This document shows positions 8,523 to 17,265 of a DNA stretch of 62,400 nucleotides, in pieces. Made by a program: the position numbers and the translations under genes. The notes beneath the pieces were generated by a model, which did not search any database, had not been told where the DNA came from, and saw only the letters and a program-made list of their open reading frames with translations. Source of the stretch: an uncultured Lachnospiraceae bacterium (lineage in GTDB: Bacteria; Bacillota; Clostridia; Lachnospirales; Lachnospiraceae); contig CACWQH010000014.1 of assembly GCA_902762955.1 (NCBI GenBank), positions 1-62,400 of the forward strand, written 5' to 3'. How positions within the stretch are numbered: the first letter of the stretch is position 1; every line of letters starts with the position of its first letter.

Positions 8523-8575
8523 ATTTGACAATGATAAGGAATGATAAGGAATGATAAGGAATGATATTGTCAAAT
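8523..8575. repeat. 10-bp tandem repeat inside a 10-bp inverted repeat
   Basis: AATGATAAGG occurs three times in direct succession (8530-8559), followed by a diverged fourth unit (AATGATATTG). The block is bracketed by ATTTGACAAT (8523-8532) and its exact complement ATTGTCAAAT (8566-8575). The arrangement is iteron-like, but no replication gene is nearby. Confidence 0.85.
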
Positions 8576-8735
8576 ATAATGATGTATCTAAAGGTTATTA
8601 TATATTGACATTCTTAATATTACAATTATAAAGGTATACAAGAATACATAAATTTATGTACATTCGGAATATCAACTCCCGTACTTTTACTGAGCAGACT
8701 CCACCGCTTGTTATAATTAAATAGCCCTTCGTGCA

Positions 8736-8764
8736 TAAAAAAAGGGACTGAGGTTAGTCAGTCT
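8736..8764 (-). terminator. rho-independent terminator
   Basis: On the minus strand GACTGA pairs with TCAGTC over a 6-nt loop and is followed by CC and seven T residues. It lies about 270 nt downstream of the DUF4238 gene and in its direction. Confidence 0.65.
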
Positions 8765-8805
8765 CAATAGCCATATAGGAGCTTCAAAACTATTAGTTAC
8801 ATTTT

Positions 8806-8826
8806 GGTGTACCACGAGGTGTACCA
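8806..8826. repeat. paired GGTGTACCA direct repeats
   Basis: Two identical GGTGTACCA units (8806-8814 and 8818-8826) separated by 3 nt. A similar pair is at 7547-7567. Closely spaced direct repeats of this sort are typical of arm-type binding sites of tyrosine recombinases; no recombinase gene is present. Confidence 0.6.
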
Positions 8827-8849
8827 AGTTTTCAGAGATTTCATGAATT

Positions 8850-8939
8850 TATATGAAGATATATGAACTTCATAATTGCTTAAATGCCTTTAATATCAAC
8901 ATATAGAGACTTTTATATCTGTATATGAAGATATATGAA
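8850..8939. repeat. two 18-bp direct repeats TATATGAAGATATATGAA
   Basis: Exact copies at 8850-8867 and 8922-8939, 72 bp apart, in otherwise gene-free DNA. Confidence 0.8.
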
Positions 8940-9032
8940 AACGGCACATTTTATATTCAAAAATAATATATTCATATTAAATTAAGACTCTTATAATGAA
9001 CTCTATCAAAATAATTTTCATCATTTTTACAA

Positions 9033-9904
9033 TTAACTTCTTGCTTTCTTTATAATTGTTAATTGTTCTTCCGTAAGAGGATTTCTAGAAAAAATCCACC
9101 TTTTTGCAAATATAGCAACATTTGTTTGAATATCTCTTATCTGTTCATCATTTAATTTAAAGAAACAATTTCTTTGAAAAGGTTGGCATAATTCAAAAGG
9201 GCACAAATATAACACTAACCTTGACGTTAAAGGAAATGCCACTCCCCCTGGTCGATTATATAATTCATTTTCGAATGGTGCCCATTCAATAATAGGTCTA
9301 TCAGATGTAATGATTAAATCATCAGAAGCAACACCAATTTGAAATGCCATACCCGAATATCTTTCTATTGCAGTTCTAATAATCGTATTTTCATCCCATT
9401 CAATATCGGCTCCCAACGGTAGAAGATTTAAAAGGGTAAAATTTCTTGCTTCCCTATCCGATATTGTTGAATTAGTCTTTTTTAAGAATTTTATACCATC
9501 ATTAATAATATCAGGAGTACGAAATTTTAAAGCTGTCATAAAAATTATTAAATAGCTTTTATCATCATCCGAAAGTATATTAGCACAATTCAAGCATTCT
9601 TCTTTTTGAGACTTTTCTATAATCGACTTAATAACATTACTGGTTTTCTCTTCAATTTTCCCAAACGTTTTTTCAATAACATTTTGCGTTATAAAGGAGC
9701 CATCTTTACCCCTCAATTCATAAAGATTATCTTCAGCACAAATACTTTTGACATTTACCGGAACAGGAATTTGATTCATACTTTTTAAATCATATTCACA
9801 TATAAATGTTTTTTTTCTTTTGATTTCCTTATTTCAGAAAAGCCATTAAAATACATTCTTGGTATAAAATGTTCACTTTCTGTATAGTTATCACCATTTG
9901 GCAT
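9033..9904 (-). pseudogene. DUF4238 family protein, frameshifted in an A8 run
   Basis: The intact frame runs from 9779 to 9033 (248 aa), but the family's N-terminus is encoded in another frame upstream: an ATG at 9904 with AAAGGAGA 6 nt before it, then MPNGDNYTESEHFIPRMYF, the HYIPRFYL-like opening of DUF4238. The frames join at a run of eight A residues (minus strand; plus T at 9809-9816). One more A would restore TFICEYDLKSMNQIPVPV and a protein of about 290 residues. Body motifs include IITSDRPIIEW and FPLTSRLVLYLCP. DUF4238 function is unknown; it is common in defence islands. The gene is either a pseudogene, phase-variable, or carries a base-call error. Confidence 0.75.
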
Positions 9905-9927
9905 TTCAAGTCTCCTTTAAATCATTC

Positions 9928-10014
9928 CCCAAGTCAGTCTCCCACTCAACCACAACTCAAGGTATAAACACGGTATAAAACATCATTTCAATCACTTACA
10001 AACCGCCTATTCAC
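9928..10014. repeat. dispersed repeat, copy 2
   Basis: Near-identical to 7172-7260 over about 87 bp, including the CCCACTCAACCACAACTCAA core, the two GGTATA motifs and the distal ACCGCCTATTC. Confidence 0.75.
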
Positions 10015-10225
10015 GTCAAAAATCTATTCACGTCAAAAATCCCACAATCAACAATTCTTGCCGTGGCAGGTAAAAATTATGTTTATCATTAATATTTATA
10101 CCTCTCAACGCATCAACCCATAATCAAATCCATATTCGATTGCATCTTCTTCATTATAAACAATTTCAATAGAGTTTACATGTATAGATGCGGTCATTCC
10201 ATTATCTTCTATACACCATCTATTC

Positions 10226-10273
10226 TTTATTTGCTACTTTATTTGCTACTTTATTTGCTACTTTATTTGCTAC
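10226..10273. repeat. 12-bp tandem repeat, four units
   Basis: TTTATTTGCTAC repeated four times exactly (10226-10237, 10238-10249, 10250-10261, 10262-10273). On the minus strand it could encode VANK repeats, but it is not part of a credible gene. Such arrays expand by slippage and make good strain markers. Confidence 0.9.
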
Positions 10274-10331
10274 TCTTTTTTCTACTTTTATTAAAATAGC
10301 ATTTGCAATCTTTTATAATATATGTAATTTT

Positions 10332-10382
10332 CCCCAAGCCAGTCTCCCACTTAACCTCAACTCAAGGTATAATCATGGTATA
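10332..10382. repeat. dispersed repeat, copy 3 (short, diverged)
   Basis: About 50 bp matching the core of copies 1 and 2 (CCCAAGCCAGTCTCCCACT, then CTCAAGGTATAATCATGGTATA), with a few substitutions. Confidence 0.7.
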
Positions 10383-10581
10383 CATAATAATTATATATTA
10401 TATTTTTATTTTTTCAATGAACTATTTGTCTAAACTTGTACCGCCTTCTATAATAAATCAAGTTCATCCTTAACCGATTCAACCACCTTACAAACACTAC
10501 GGGATCCTTTAACTCTATACTATCAAGCATGATTAAATATTTTTCATGCAAAAATTACATTTATTATGTCTTAGAAATAAT

Positions 10582-10610
10582 TTGACATTTTGCCCATAGA
10601 TTTTTATAAT
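10582..10610 (+). promoter_or_regulatory. consensus sigma-A promoter of the diguanylate cyclase gene
   Basis: TTGACA (10582-10587), a 17-bp spacer and TATAAT (10605-10610), a perfect match to the vegetative consensus. The ATG of the GGDEF gene is 85 nt downstream of the -10 box. Confidence 0.8.
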
Positions 10611-10695
10611 TTATAGAAATAATACTTTTTGGTGAGTATTATAATATTGATTTGTAACCGGTGATAAAAATCGGATAAATTGAAGGTAATATGCC

Positions 10696-12096
10696 ATGAA
10701 AAAGAGAAAATTTTTACATTCAGCAAAGTATACTATAGTAATATGTATCTTTTTGCTTGCCGTAAATTTCATACTTGGTTATGTTCTGGTAAAACAGTCT
10801 CGTGCGGCTATGACAACCCTTATGAACGACCGTATGCTTGATGTTTCCAATGCCGCTGCGGCATCTTTAGACGGAGATTTGCTCGGCTCTATCGGTGAAA
10901 ATGATATGGGCAGCGATGCCTACGATGAGATTGTTAAAGACCTTAGACTGTTTCAGGACAATATCGACCTTGAGTACATCTATACCGTCAAGGATATGGG
11001 CGATAAACATTTCGGATTTATCGTAGACCCTGATCCGGTTGATCCCGGATTATACGGTGAGGAGATAACCTATACCGATGCCCTCTATCAGGCAAGTCTC
11101 GGAATAGCAGGTGTTGATACAGAAGCCTTTAAAGACCGCTGGGGTACATTTTACAGTGCCTACAGTCCGGTATTTGATTCAAACGGAAATGTAGCAGGTA
11201 TCGTGGGTGTTGATTTCAATGCCAAATGGTACGAAAAACAGGTTAAACGTTTTGCATTTTCCGTTGTACTTGTAAGCTTTTTTTCACTTATCATAGGAGC
11301 AGTCATAGTTATTCTTATCACTGCCCAGGTAAGGAGACGCCTTAACGGAGTCTATGAAGACCTTTCATTTCTCGCCACAGATGTCGAGCATCTTAGCCGT
11401 GAGATGGCAGCAAGCTCCAACTACACTCCGACAACAGATAAGCTTACCTCTGACGATATGGAATTATATACCTCCGGCTCCAAAAAGGATCGTCGGCTTA
11501 ATCGTGATTCCATCGGTGCACTCGGCAACAAGATTAATCTCATGCACACTGAGATGACTCATTACATTTCATATGTTCATGAGCAGGCGTACACTGACTC
11601 CATGACCGGTGTCAGCAACAAAACCGCATATCTTGAAATGGTGAAAAACCTTAATGATAAAATCAGCAAAGGAACCGCTTCCTTTGCAACTGTTGTTTTT
11701 GATGTAAACGGTCTTAAAAAAGTAAATGATAATCTCGGTCATGAGTATGGCGATATGATTATCTGCGATACAGCTCTTATTATAAAGAGAGTATTTGACT
11801 CTGCACGCATCTTCCGAATCGGCGGTGACGAATTTATCGCTATTATGGAAGGCCGCTACACTGACAAATACATGCTTGAATTATTTAAACAGCTCGATAA
11901 GGAGCTCGCATCCTTTAACGCAAACGAAAAGAAATACGAGATGACTCTTTCATTTTCAAGAGGTGCATCTGTATACCGTTCCGGCGAAGATGCCGACTAT
12001 CAGACAGTTTTCAAACGTGCCGATGAAGCCATGTACGCCAACAAAGGACAGTACTACAGACAGTTCGGTGACCGCAGAAGGCGCTCAGACGATTAA
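10696..12096 (+). CDS. membrane-bound diguanylate cyclase (Cache-like sensor, GGDEF)
   Basis: 466 residues. TM1 at 13-33, an extracytoplasmic domain at 40-185 with Cache-like features (LEYIYTVKDMGDKHFGFIVD, then SAYSPVFDSNGNVAGIVGVD), TM2 at 187-209, a HAMP-like linker, then a GGDEF domain from about 297 (YTDSMTGVSNKTAYLE). The active-site motif is intact: RIGGDEF, with GGDEF at 376-380. The RxxD product-inhibition site expected just upstream is absent. It should make cyclic di-GMP from two GTP in response to an extracellular ligand. It stands alone with its own promoter; an EAL phosphodiesterase lies at 22.4 kb. Confidence 0.93.
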   Translation: MKKRKFLHSAKYTIVICIFLLAVNFILGYVLVKQSRAAMTTLMNDRMLDVSNAAAASLDGDLLGSIGENDMGSDAYDEIVKDLRLFQDNIDLEYIYTVKDMGDKHFGFIVDPDPVDPGLYGEEITYTDALYQASLGIAGVDTEAFKDRWGTFYSAYSPVFDSNGNVAGIVGVDFNAKWYEKQVKRFAFSVVLVSFFSLIIGAVIVILITAQVRRRLNGVYEDLSFLATDVEHLSREMAASSNYTPTTDKLTSDDMELYTSGSKKDRRLNRDSIGALGNKINLMHTEMTHYISYVHEQAYTDSMTGVSNKTAYLEMVKNLNDKISKGTASFATVVFDVNGLKKVNDNLGHEYGDMIICDTALIIKRVFDSARIFRIGGDEFIAIMEGRYTDKYMLELFKQLDKELASFNANEKKYEMTLSFSRGASVYRSGEDADYQTVFKRADEAMYANKGQYYRQFGDRRRRSDD

Positions 12097-12149
12097 AATT
12101 TATTATGAGATATTTACAGGACAGAAAGGTGTGCCGTCAGGCGCACTAT

Positions 12150-12185
12150 GATAAGGGGGACAGGCACTTGCCTGTCCCCCTTATC
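12150..12185. terminator. 17-bp perfect inverted repeat between convergent genes
   Basis: GATAAGGGGGACAGGCA and its exact complement are separated by only 2 nt. It lies between the ends of the convergent GGDEF and YitT genes, so it is probably a bidirectional terminator, although no long T run follows on either side. Confidence 0.6.
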
Positions 12186-12208
12186 GCATACCTGTCACTG
12201 TGATATAC

Positions 12209-13081
12209 TCATATCTTCTTCTCACGGGATTTCATATGATTTCCTACAATTTCCGATACATCTGAGATGGTGGTGAAGGTGCTACCTTCTACCGAATTTA
12301 TTAAAAGCTTGAGGTCGTGAATCTCGGCTCTTGTAACGACACAGTAGAGGATATCCTTTGTGTCCTTGCTGACAAGTCCCTCACCCTTGAGAAAGGTTAC
12401 GGTCCTGCCAAGTCCCTCATATATCTTACGTGCAAGCTCATTACCATCATTTGTAATTATCATTACCGACTTCGTGTTATCCCAGCCCATTTCCACGATA
12501 TCGATAACCTTTGATGTGATAAAGTACATCAAAAGCGAATACATACCGCGGTCAAGTCCGAAAACCGCACCTGCAACCGAGTATATAATCACATTAAACA
12601 ATAAAATGAGCGTACCGACTGAAATCGAAATCTTCTTGCTTAGAACAAGTGCAACGATCTCGGTTCCGTCTAGGATTCCGCCTCCTCGGAGCACGAGTCC
12701 CACACCTATTCCCAAAAATACACCGCCAAATGTAACGGCAAGTATATTGTCCTCGGTAGCATTTTGAAGTGGTTCAAACACCGCCGTCATAACGGAAAAT
12801 ATAATAAGTGCCACCGCACATTTTATGATAAATTGTTTACCGATTTTCTTAAATCCGTATATTATAAACGGAAGGTTGATTACCATCACAAGGATACCCA
12901 GCTTAATCGGTACGCCTGCCTTATCATTTAACACATGCGTGATAATCATGCTGATACCTGTGACTCCACCGTCAAATATATTATTTGGTGCAAGAAATTC
13001 CTCAAGCGCAAATGCAGCAATCACCGCACCTGCGATTATCATCAGCCAGGATAGAATTTCGCCTTTTTTCTTCATATTCAT
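12209..13081 (-). CDS. YitT family membrane protein (DUF161/DUF2179)
   Basis: 290 residues. Five to six hydrophobic segments in residues 10-195 include the family's FLAPNNIFDGGVTGISMI and GVGLVLRGGGILDGTEIVAL signatures. The cytoplasmic DUF2179 domain follows at about 205-280 (KSVMIITNDGNELARKI and ILYCVVTRAEIHDLKLLI). YitT proteins are abundant in Firmicutes and thought to be transporters or membrane regulators; substrate unknown. GAGG lies shortly before the ATG. Confidence 0.92.
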   Translation of the reverse strand: MNMKKKGEILSWLMIIAGAVIAAFALEEFLAPNNIFDGGVTGISMIITHVLNDKAGVPIKLGILVMVINLPFIIYGFKKIGKQFIIKCAVALIIFSVMTAVFEPLQNATEDNILAVTFGGVFLGIGVGLVLRGGGILDGTEIVALVLSKKISISVGTLILLFNVIIYSVAGAVFGLDRGMYSLLMYFITSKVIDIVEMGWDNTKSVMIITNDGNELARKIYEGLGRTVTFLKGEGLVSKDTKDILYCVVTRAEIHDLKLLINSVEGSTFTTISDVSEIVGNHMKSREKKI

Positions 13082-13098
13082 ATTTCCTCATCTACAGG

Positions 13099-13183
13099 AT
13101 AGGCACCTTGACATATTTAGGCACACGCAAATCTCGCTAGCGCTCACGATTTGCTTAGCACCTAAATATGTCAAGGTGCCTAT
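13099..13183. repeat. long hairpin with conserved apical loop, member 1
   Basis: A 23-bp perfect stem (ATAGGCACCTTGACATATTTAGG, 13099-13121, with 13161-13183) encloses an inner 7-bp stem GCAAATC/GATTTGC and the loop CTCGCTAGCGCTCA (13133-13146). The loop is shared with 47479-47492 and 51533-51545 although the stems differ. It lies between two same-strand genes. Confidence 0.9.
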
Positions 13184-13189
13184 TCCACA

Positions 13190-13663
13190 TCACAATATTT
13201 TTTCCATGCCTATTTTCTGTGGCACGAGTCCCATCGCCTCATAAAACTTCATGGCAGTCGGGTTGCAGGACCAGACATTTAAAGTTACATTGTAGCAGCC
13301 GCTCTTTTTCGCATAATCAATAACGTAATCATAAAGTGCAGTTCCCACATGCTTACCTCTCGCCGCCTCATCCACACATATATCATCGATATAAAGAGTC
13401 TTGATGTCCGTAAGAACACTATCTCCCTTTATCTGCTTATGTATGCAAAATGCATGACCTAAAGCCACATCATTTTCATCCACGCACACGAAAACAGGTG
13501 TGTCCTCCTGTGCGAGTATATTTTCCAATTCTTCACTGTTATACTTGGTTGCCGGTCCCTTAAAGAGATCCGGTCTGCCATTATGATGAACCATATCCAC
13601 CTGAACAAGCAGCTCAAGTATCCTTTCTATATCTTTATTTGTTGCTCTTCTTACGTTGTTCAT
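13190..13663 (-). CDS. GNAT family N-acetyltransferase
   Basis: 157 residues with the acetyl-CoA motif IDDICVDEAARGKHVGTALY (loop R102-G-K-H-V-G107) and the C-terminal GNAT strand (VWSCNPTAMKFYEAMGLVPQ). The sequence resembles the subgroup with an N-terminal VDMVHHNGRPDLFK acceptor-binding segment, common in Firmicutes. Acceptor unknown. Confidence 0.9.
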   Translation of the reverse strand: MNNVRRATNKDIERILELLVQVDMVHHNGRPDLFKGPATKYNSEELENILAQEDTPVFVCVDENDVALGHAFCIHKQIKGDSVLTDIKTLYIDDICVDEAARGKHVGTALYDYVIDYAKKSGCYNVTLNVWSCNPTAMKFYEAMGLVPQKIGMEKIL

Positions 13664-13688
13664 TTTTCCCTCTTAATATAAATTTTTC

Positions 13689-14411
13689 TTATTTCCTCTT
13701 GTTAGTCGATGAATAAAATTCCTCTCCCGTATCAAGACAAATTGCCGCAAGCCTTCCTCCGTAAAAGCAGGCGCCACAGTCAACCGCTATATGATTATTC
13801 CTTTTATAAATGTACCCCTGTTTGGGATTTGACTCGATTAGCTGAGTCGGCGTATGTCCCGTCACAAGGTAAATATCATCAAAATATTTCTTATCATAAT
13901 CTGCTCTGTCCCAGACAATTTCGCTTAAGGAATAATCTTCTATATCCTTATCCGGCGAAAAATTACCAAGTCCTGCGTGGACAAGCAGATAATCCTTATC
14001 ATTTACAGTAAGCTCCTCGTATAAAGAAAAATCCTTGATAAACTCGATTACCTCTCGCTGCTCATCGGGCTTTAGCCTGCGGAACTCGTCTGTTGTGGTC
14101 TTGCTTCCGTTATACTGCCAGTTCACCAGATTATTAATCAACTTCTCATCCAATTCTTCTATGGATTCTTCCGTTATTTCCTTCATCAAAAATTCAAGGC
14201 ATTCAAGCGCCATCAGCTCATGATTACCCACAAGACAGATTACATTTGGCATCTCCATAAGCTTAAACAAGGTCTTAATCGGGTGCGGTCCTCTGTCAAT
14301 CACATCCCCCATAATGTACAGTGTGTCCTCATACTTTAGCTTAATCTTATCTATGAGCTCCATAAATAAATCATATTCGCCATGTATGTCTCCCATTACA
14401 TATGTTGCCAT
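13689..14411 (-). CDS. metallophosphoesterase (PPP-type serine/threonine phosphatase / Ap4A hydrolase group)
   Basis: 240 residues with all dimetal motifs: GDIHG (7-11), GDVIDRG (35-41), GNHE (62-65), LVHAGL and TGHTPT. The fold and length match bacterial PrpA/PrpE-type phosphatases, which dephosphorylate phosphoproteins or cleave diadenosine tetraphosphate. It may form a unit with the downstream GNAT gene, 26 nt away. Confidence 0.9.
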   Translation of the reverse strand: MATYVMGDIHGEYDLFMELIDKIKLKYEDTLYIMGDVIDRGPHPIKTLFKLMEMPNVICLVGNHELMALECLEFLMKEITEESIEELDEKLINNLVNWQYNGSKTTTDEFRRLKPDEQREVIEFIKDFSLYEELTVNDKDYLLVHAGLGNFSPDKDIEDYSLSEIVWDRADYDKKYFDDIYLVTGHTPTQLIESNPKQGYIYKRNNHIAVDCGACFYGGRLAAICLDTGEEFYSSTNKRK

Positions 14412-14461
14412 GAAAAACCTCCACCAATTATATAAAATGATTCTAATCCGTACTTCTCATA

Positions 14462-15679
14462 TTAATATATTGCCTTAACGGGAACTATCTTATTTTTATC
14501 ATCTAATGGAACAACCATGGAGGACATGCAAACAACAGCACCTTCGCCTATTTCCACATTAAGTGAATTTAGAACCGAAAAATTCTTCAATGCTTCTTTT
14601 CCGGGATCTGCACTCTTTTTTATTTCAATTGGATGTAATCGTCCATTTTCTATAATGATAAGGTCAATTTCTTTTCCGTTATTGTCTCTATAATATACAA
14701 GTCTGCTACGTATATCAATTCCTGCATTAGTATAACCTTTAATAATTTCAGAAACAACATAATTTTCAAACATTGCTCCTGCCATTGCAGAAACCGACAA
14801 TGCCCTGGAATTATTCCACAAACACAAATAACACGCCAGACCCGTGTCCATAAAATAAAGTTTCGGTCTTTTTACCAATCTTTTTACAGTGTTGCTAAAA
14901 TATGGTTTTAGCAACACAACCAAACCTGATGATACAAGAACAGATAACCATGAGTCTGCCGTCTTGCTGTCTATTTGAACATCCTTTGAAATATCTGACA
15001 AATTTACTTCCTGACTTGTTCTTGCTGCCACACAGCTGATAAATTTAAGAAATTTGCTCTCATCTTTTACGTTGATTAAATCTCTGATATCACGCTCAAT
15101 ATAAGTCTGAATATAAGAACCGAAGAAATCCTCTTCAGACAATTCACTATCACTTATGAGACGGGGCATTCCTCCACGCATAATCCGATCAAAAATATCT
15201 ATTACAGTATCATCGGAACTTATATTTTCTATCACACCCGGATTAAACGGAATACTATCACATCCATCAATCTCGGCTCTGGACATAGAATACATCGAAA
15301 GTATTCCAACCCTTCCTGCCAAAGATTCACTTACAGCATTCATCATTTGAAACATTTGTGAACCTGTAAGATAGTAAAGACCATTTTGATTTTTTTCATC
15401 AACTTTTATTTTTATAAAGGAAAGTAACTCCGGAGCATACTGAATCTCATCTATAATTACCGGAGCCGGATATTGCTGCAAAAATAATTCGGGATCTTCT
15501 TTTGCAAGCTGTCGTAATTTAGGATAATCAAGTGTAACATACTGAATCCTATCATCATCTTCAGCAATCCTTTTTAACAACGTTGTTTTACCCACTTGTC
15601 TGGCACCACATACCAACACAATAGGAAAATGTTTAGATAAATATCTGACTCTTTCTTCTATATTTCTTTTAATATACAT
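14462..15679 (-). CDS. ATP-binding protein, AAA_14 plus DUF4143
   Basis: 405 residues from the ATG at 15679, which has GGAGAAG just upstream; a longer frame to 15754 lacks support. Walker A is GARQVGKTT (25-33) and Walker B PVIIDEIQYAPELLSFIK. After the AAA domain there is a winged-helix region and a C-terminal DUF4143 domain with a nuclease-like YYRDNNGKEIDLII...PIEIKKS strand pattern. This very common prokaryotic family is often mobile and is linked to toxin-antitoxin or selfish elements; its role is not known. Confidence 0.88.
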   Translation of the reverse strand: MYIKRNIEERVRYLSKHFPIVLVCGARQVGKTTLLKRIAEDDDRIQYVTLDYPKLRQLAKEDPELFLQQYPAPVIIDEIQYAPELLSFIKIKVDEKNQNGLYYLTGSQMFQMMNAVSESLAGRVGILSMYSMSRAEIDGCDSIPFNPGVIENISSDDTVIDIFDRIMRGGMPRLISDSELSEEDFFGSYIQTYIERDIRDLINVKDESKFLKFISCVAARTSQEVNLSDISKDVQIDSKTADSWLSVLVSSGLVVLLKPYFSNTVKRLVKRPKLYFMDTGLACYLCLWNNSRALSVSAMAGAMFENYVVSEIIKGYTNAGIDIRSRLVYYRDNNGKEIDLIIIENGRLHPIEIKKSADPGKEALKNFSVLNSLNVEIGEGAVVCMSSMVVPLDDKNKIVPVKAIY

Positions 15680-15851
15680 AAGCTTCTCCATTTTATACAT
15701 TTTCGGAATCGAATTCCTTTTTTGTATAATATCTAATATTTTAAAATATGTCAATACTAATTATCCTATGTAAAAGAAATAGTCTTGGGTTATTTTTACA
15801 TTAAACGATGTTATGGATTGCAAATCCTTATGAAAAATATGAATTAGTTAT

Positions 15852-16124
15852 TTACAGGTTCTTACCATACTCGTCTCTTTTCAAGTTGTCAATCAAACGA
15901 TGTGCAAGGTCTTTCTCTATGTCCGTGCCATCATCCACGTAAACCAAAGGCATATTATGCTTTTCGCAAATTTTATTTATCCCCAATAAGGCTTCATATG
16001 CTTCATCCTTATTTTTTCCGGATATAGGACCGTATGAAGTAAACTGTTTTATCAACGCATCCAATTCGTCCTTATCCACTCTGTCATTATTAATCAAATC
16101 ATAAATTCTGCTGTTGTAAATCAT
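15852..16124 (-). CDS. hypothetical protein, 90 aa
   Basis: Small charged soluble protein with good ribosome-binding site (GAGGAGG, 7 nt). Helical composition (VDKDELDALIKQFTSYG; AHRLIDNLKRDEYGKNL). No family recognised. First of a series of short same-strand genes (to 18.1 kb) that look like accessory cargo, perhaps immunity or antitoxin genes without visible partners. Confidence 0.6.
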   Translation of the reverse strand: MIYNSRIYDLINNDRVDKDELDALIKQFTSYGPISGKNKDEAYEALLGINKICEKHNMPLVYVDDGTDIEKDLAHRLIDNLKRDEYGKNL

Positions 16125-16193
16125 AATACCGCCTCCTCTTTAAAAAATCACGTTCATTTCTTTATAAATATCATTATCAGATGCATTAGTCAA

Positions 16194-16571
16194 CTAAACC
16201 TTTTCTAAAACATTAGCACTTACATAAATATTATTTCTTCTGAAGTCTTTTGGACTTTCTTGTAATAAGATAACCTTCAACATACCTTTAGCATTTAAAG
16301 CAAAATAGGGCTCTTTAAGAATAAATTTTTCGTCTAACATCCATGGATATACTTTCATTTTCCATTCAGTTTTTCTAGCAAGATGATACATGCTGGAAAC
16401 AATCAAACTAATTGATTTTTGATCAAGGGTTTTCCAATCTGGTTCTATTTTTAAAAAATCTTTATATTTATTTGAATTTTTATATAAATCAATAATGAAG
16501 TTATTAAAAACAATTTTACAATATTCATTATTATTTCTACATTTTATATCAATTAATGTCTGTAGTGTCAT
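16194..16571 (-). CDS. hypothetical protein, 125 aa
   Basis: Soluble protein with helical N-terminal half and Trp/Tyr-rich centre (KTEWKMKVYPWMLDEKFILK). GAGGAG is 10 nt upstream of the ATG. No domain recognised; the pattern resembles small immunity-type proteins, but this is only an impression. Confidence 0.6.
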   Translation of the reverse strand: MTLQTLIDIKCRNNNEYCKIVFNNFIIDLYKNSNKYKDFLKIEPDWKTLDQKSISLIVSSMYHLARKTEWKMKVYPWMLDEKFILKEPYFALNAKGMLKVILLQESPKDFRRNNIYVSANVLEKV

Positions 16572-16606
16572 ATATAATTGCTCCTCTCTGCAAAAATAAT
16601 TTCCTC

Positions 16607-16930
16607 TTAATATAACACATTCATTTCTTTATATTCCTTAAATACATTGAATGGATGTTCCATCAGACAAATTGGCTTTTTAAGCGGTTTTGTATCTCTT
16701 AATCCTGCAAGATTGGGAAATTGTTTTATTATTTCCTCTAAATCCAAACGATAAGTTATTACACAATAAAGTATAACCTTAGCTTGCTCTGACATATCGT
16801 CAATATTAATTGCCTCTATCTCATCTTTATATTTGTCCATATAATTAAACATTTTTACAAAAAGGGAATTGAGACTGCCATATTCGGTATAACTCCAATT
16901 TGCAGTATCTTCATAATAAAGTTTAGACAT
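16607..16930 (-). CDS. hypothetical protein, 107 aa
   Basis: Small acidic soluble protein (NYMDKYKDEIEAINIDDMSE) with an AAGGAG 8 nt before the ATG. About 35 nt separate it from the next gene, so a polycistronic transcript with its neighbours is likely. No family recognised. Confidence 0.6.
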   Translation of the reverse strand: MSKLYYEDTANWSYTEYGSLNSLFVKMFNYMDKYKDEIEAINIDDMSEQAKVILYCVITYRLDLEEIIKQFPNLAGLRDTKPLKKPICLMEHPFNVFKEYKEMNVLY

Positions 16931-16978
16931 TTGCAGCTCTCCTTTTATGTATAAAGGAACTCTTCCATTATAAAACTA

Positions 16979-17230
16979 TCATCGCCATGTGGCATCCTTA
17001 AAATCTTCCTTATCAATCCTCTTCCTGCTCCGGTCGATATTGGCGCAAAATTTTTTATCGATTTTTTGCAATGCCGCCTTATCTTCCTTCGACAGGGTTA
17101 ATTCATTTAATAGTTTATTTCTGTAAGCGATATACCTGTGATAAGCCCTGAACATTCTCTTAAACTCTTTGTCCATAGCTTCGAGATATTTTTTATTTCT
17201 GAAATTATTTTCATCCGAAGAAATATGCAT
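16979..17230 (-). CDS. hypothetical protein, 83 aa
   Basis: Basic, helical protein (KRMFRAYHRYIAYRNKLLNE; RSRKRIDKEDFKDATWR). I prefer the ATG at 17230, with AAGGAG 11 nt upstream. A longer frame starts at 17269 and overlaps the stop of the upstream gene by 4 nt, but its own start has no site. No family recognised. Confidence 0.5.
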   Translation of the reverse strand: MHISSDENNFRNKKYLEAMDKEFKRMFRAYHRYIAYRNKLLNELTLSKEDKAALQKIDKKFCANIDRSRKRIDKEDFKDATWR

Positions 17231-17265
17231 ATTTTTAAATTCTCCTTGTAAGATAATCTTTATAA

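Larger units (their letters stand above)
8416..9032. other. gene-free stretch with several short repeats
   Basis: About 615 bp without a credible gene. It holds an inverted repeat around a 10-bp tandem repeat (8523-8575), a terminator for the gene to its right (8736-8764), a pair of GGTGTACCA direct repeats (8806-8814, 8818-8826) and two 18-bp copies of TATATGAAGATATATGAA. Confidence 0.6.
9905..10695. other. gene-poor stretch with repeats and decayed frames
   Basis: About 790 bp with repeat copies 2 and 3 (9928-10014, 10332-10382), a 12-bp tandem repeat, and fragments of coding sequence on the minus strand: a 30-codon frame at 10105-10197 ending EDAIEYGFDYGLMR and a stretch near 10440-10510 ending SVCKVVESVKDELDLL. 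Neither has a credible start or full domain. The right end holds the promoter of the diguanylate cyclase. Confidence 0.5.

Noticed and set aside
10226-10273. Coding VANK repeats of a small protein on the minus strand
   Set aside because: The frame has no start and no conserved sequence beyond the repeat; simple slippage explains it.
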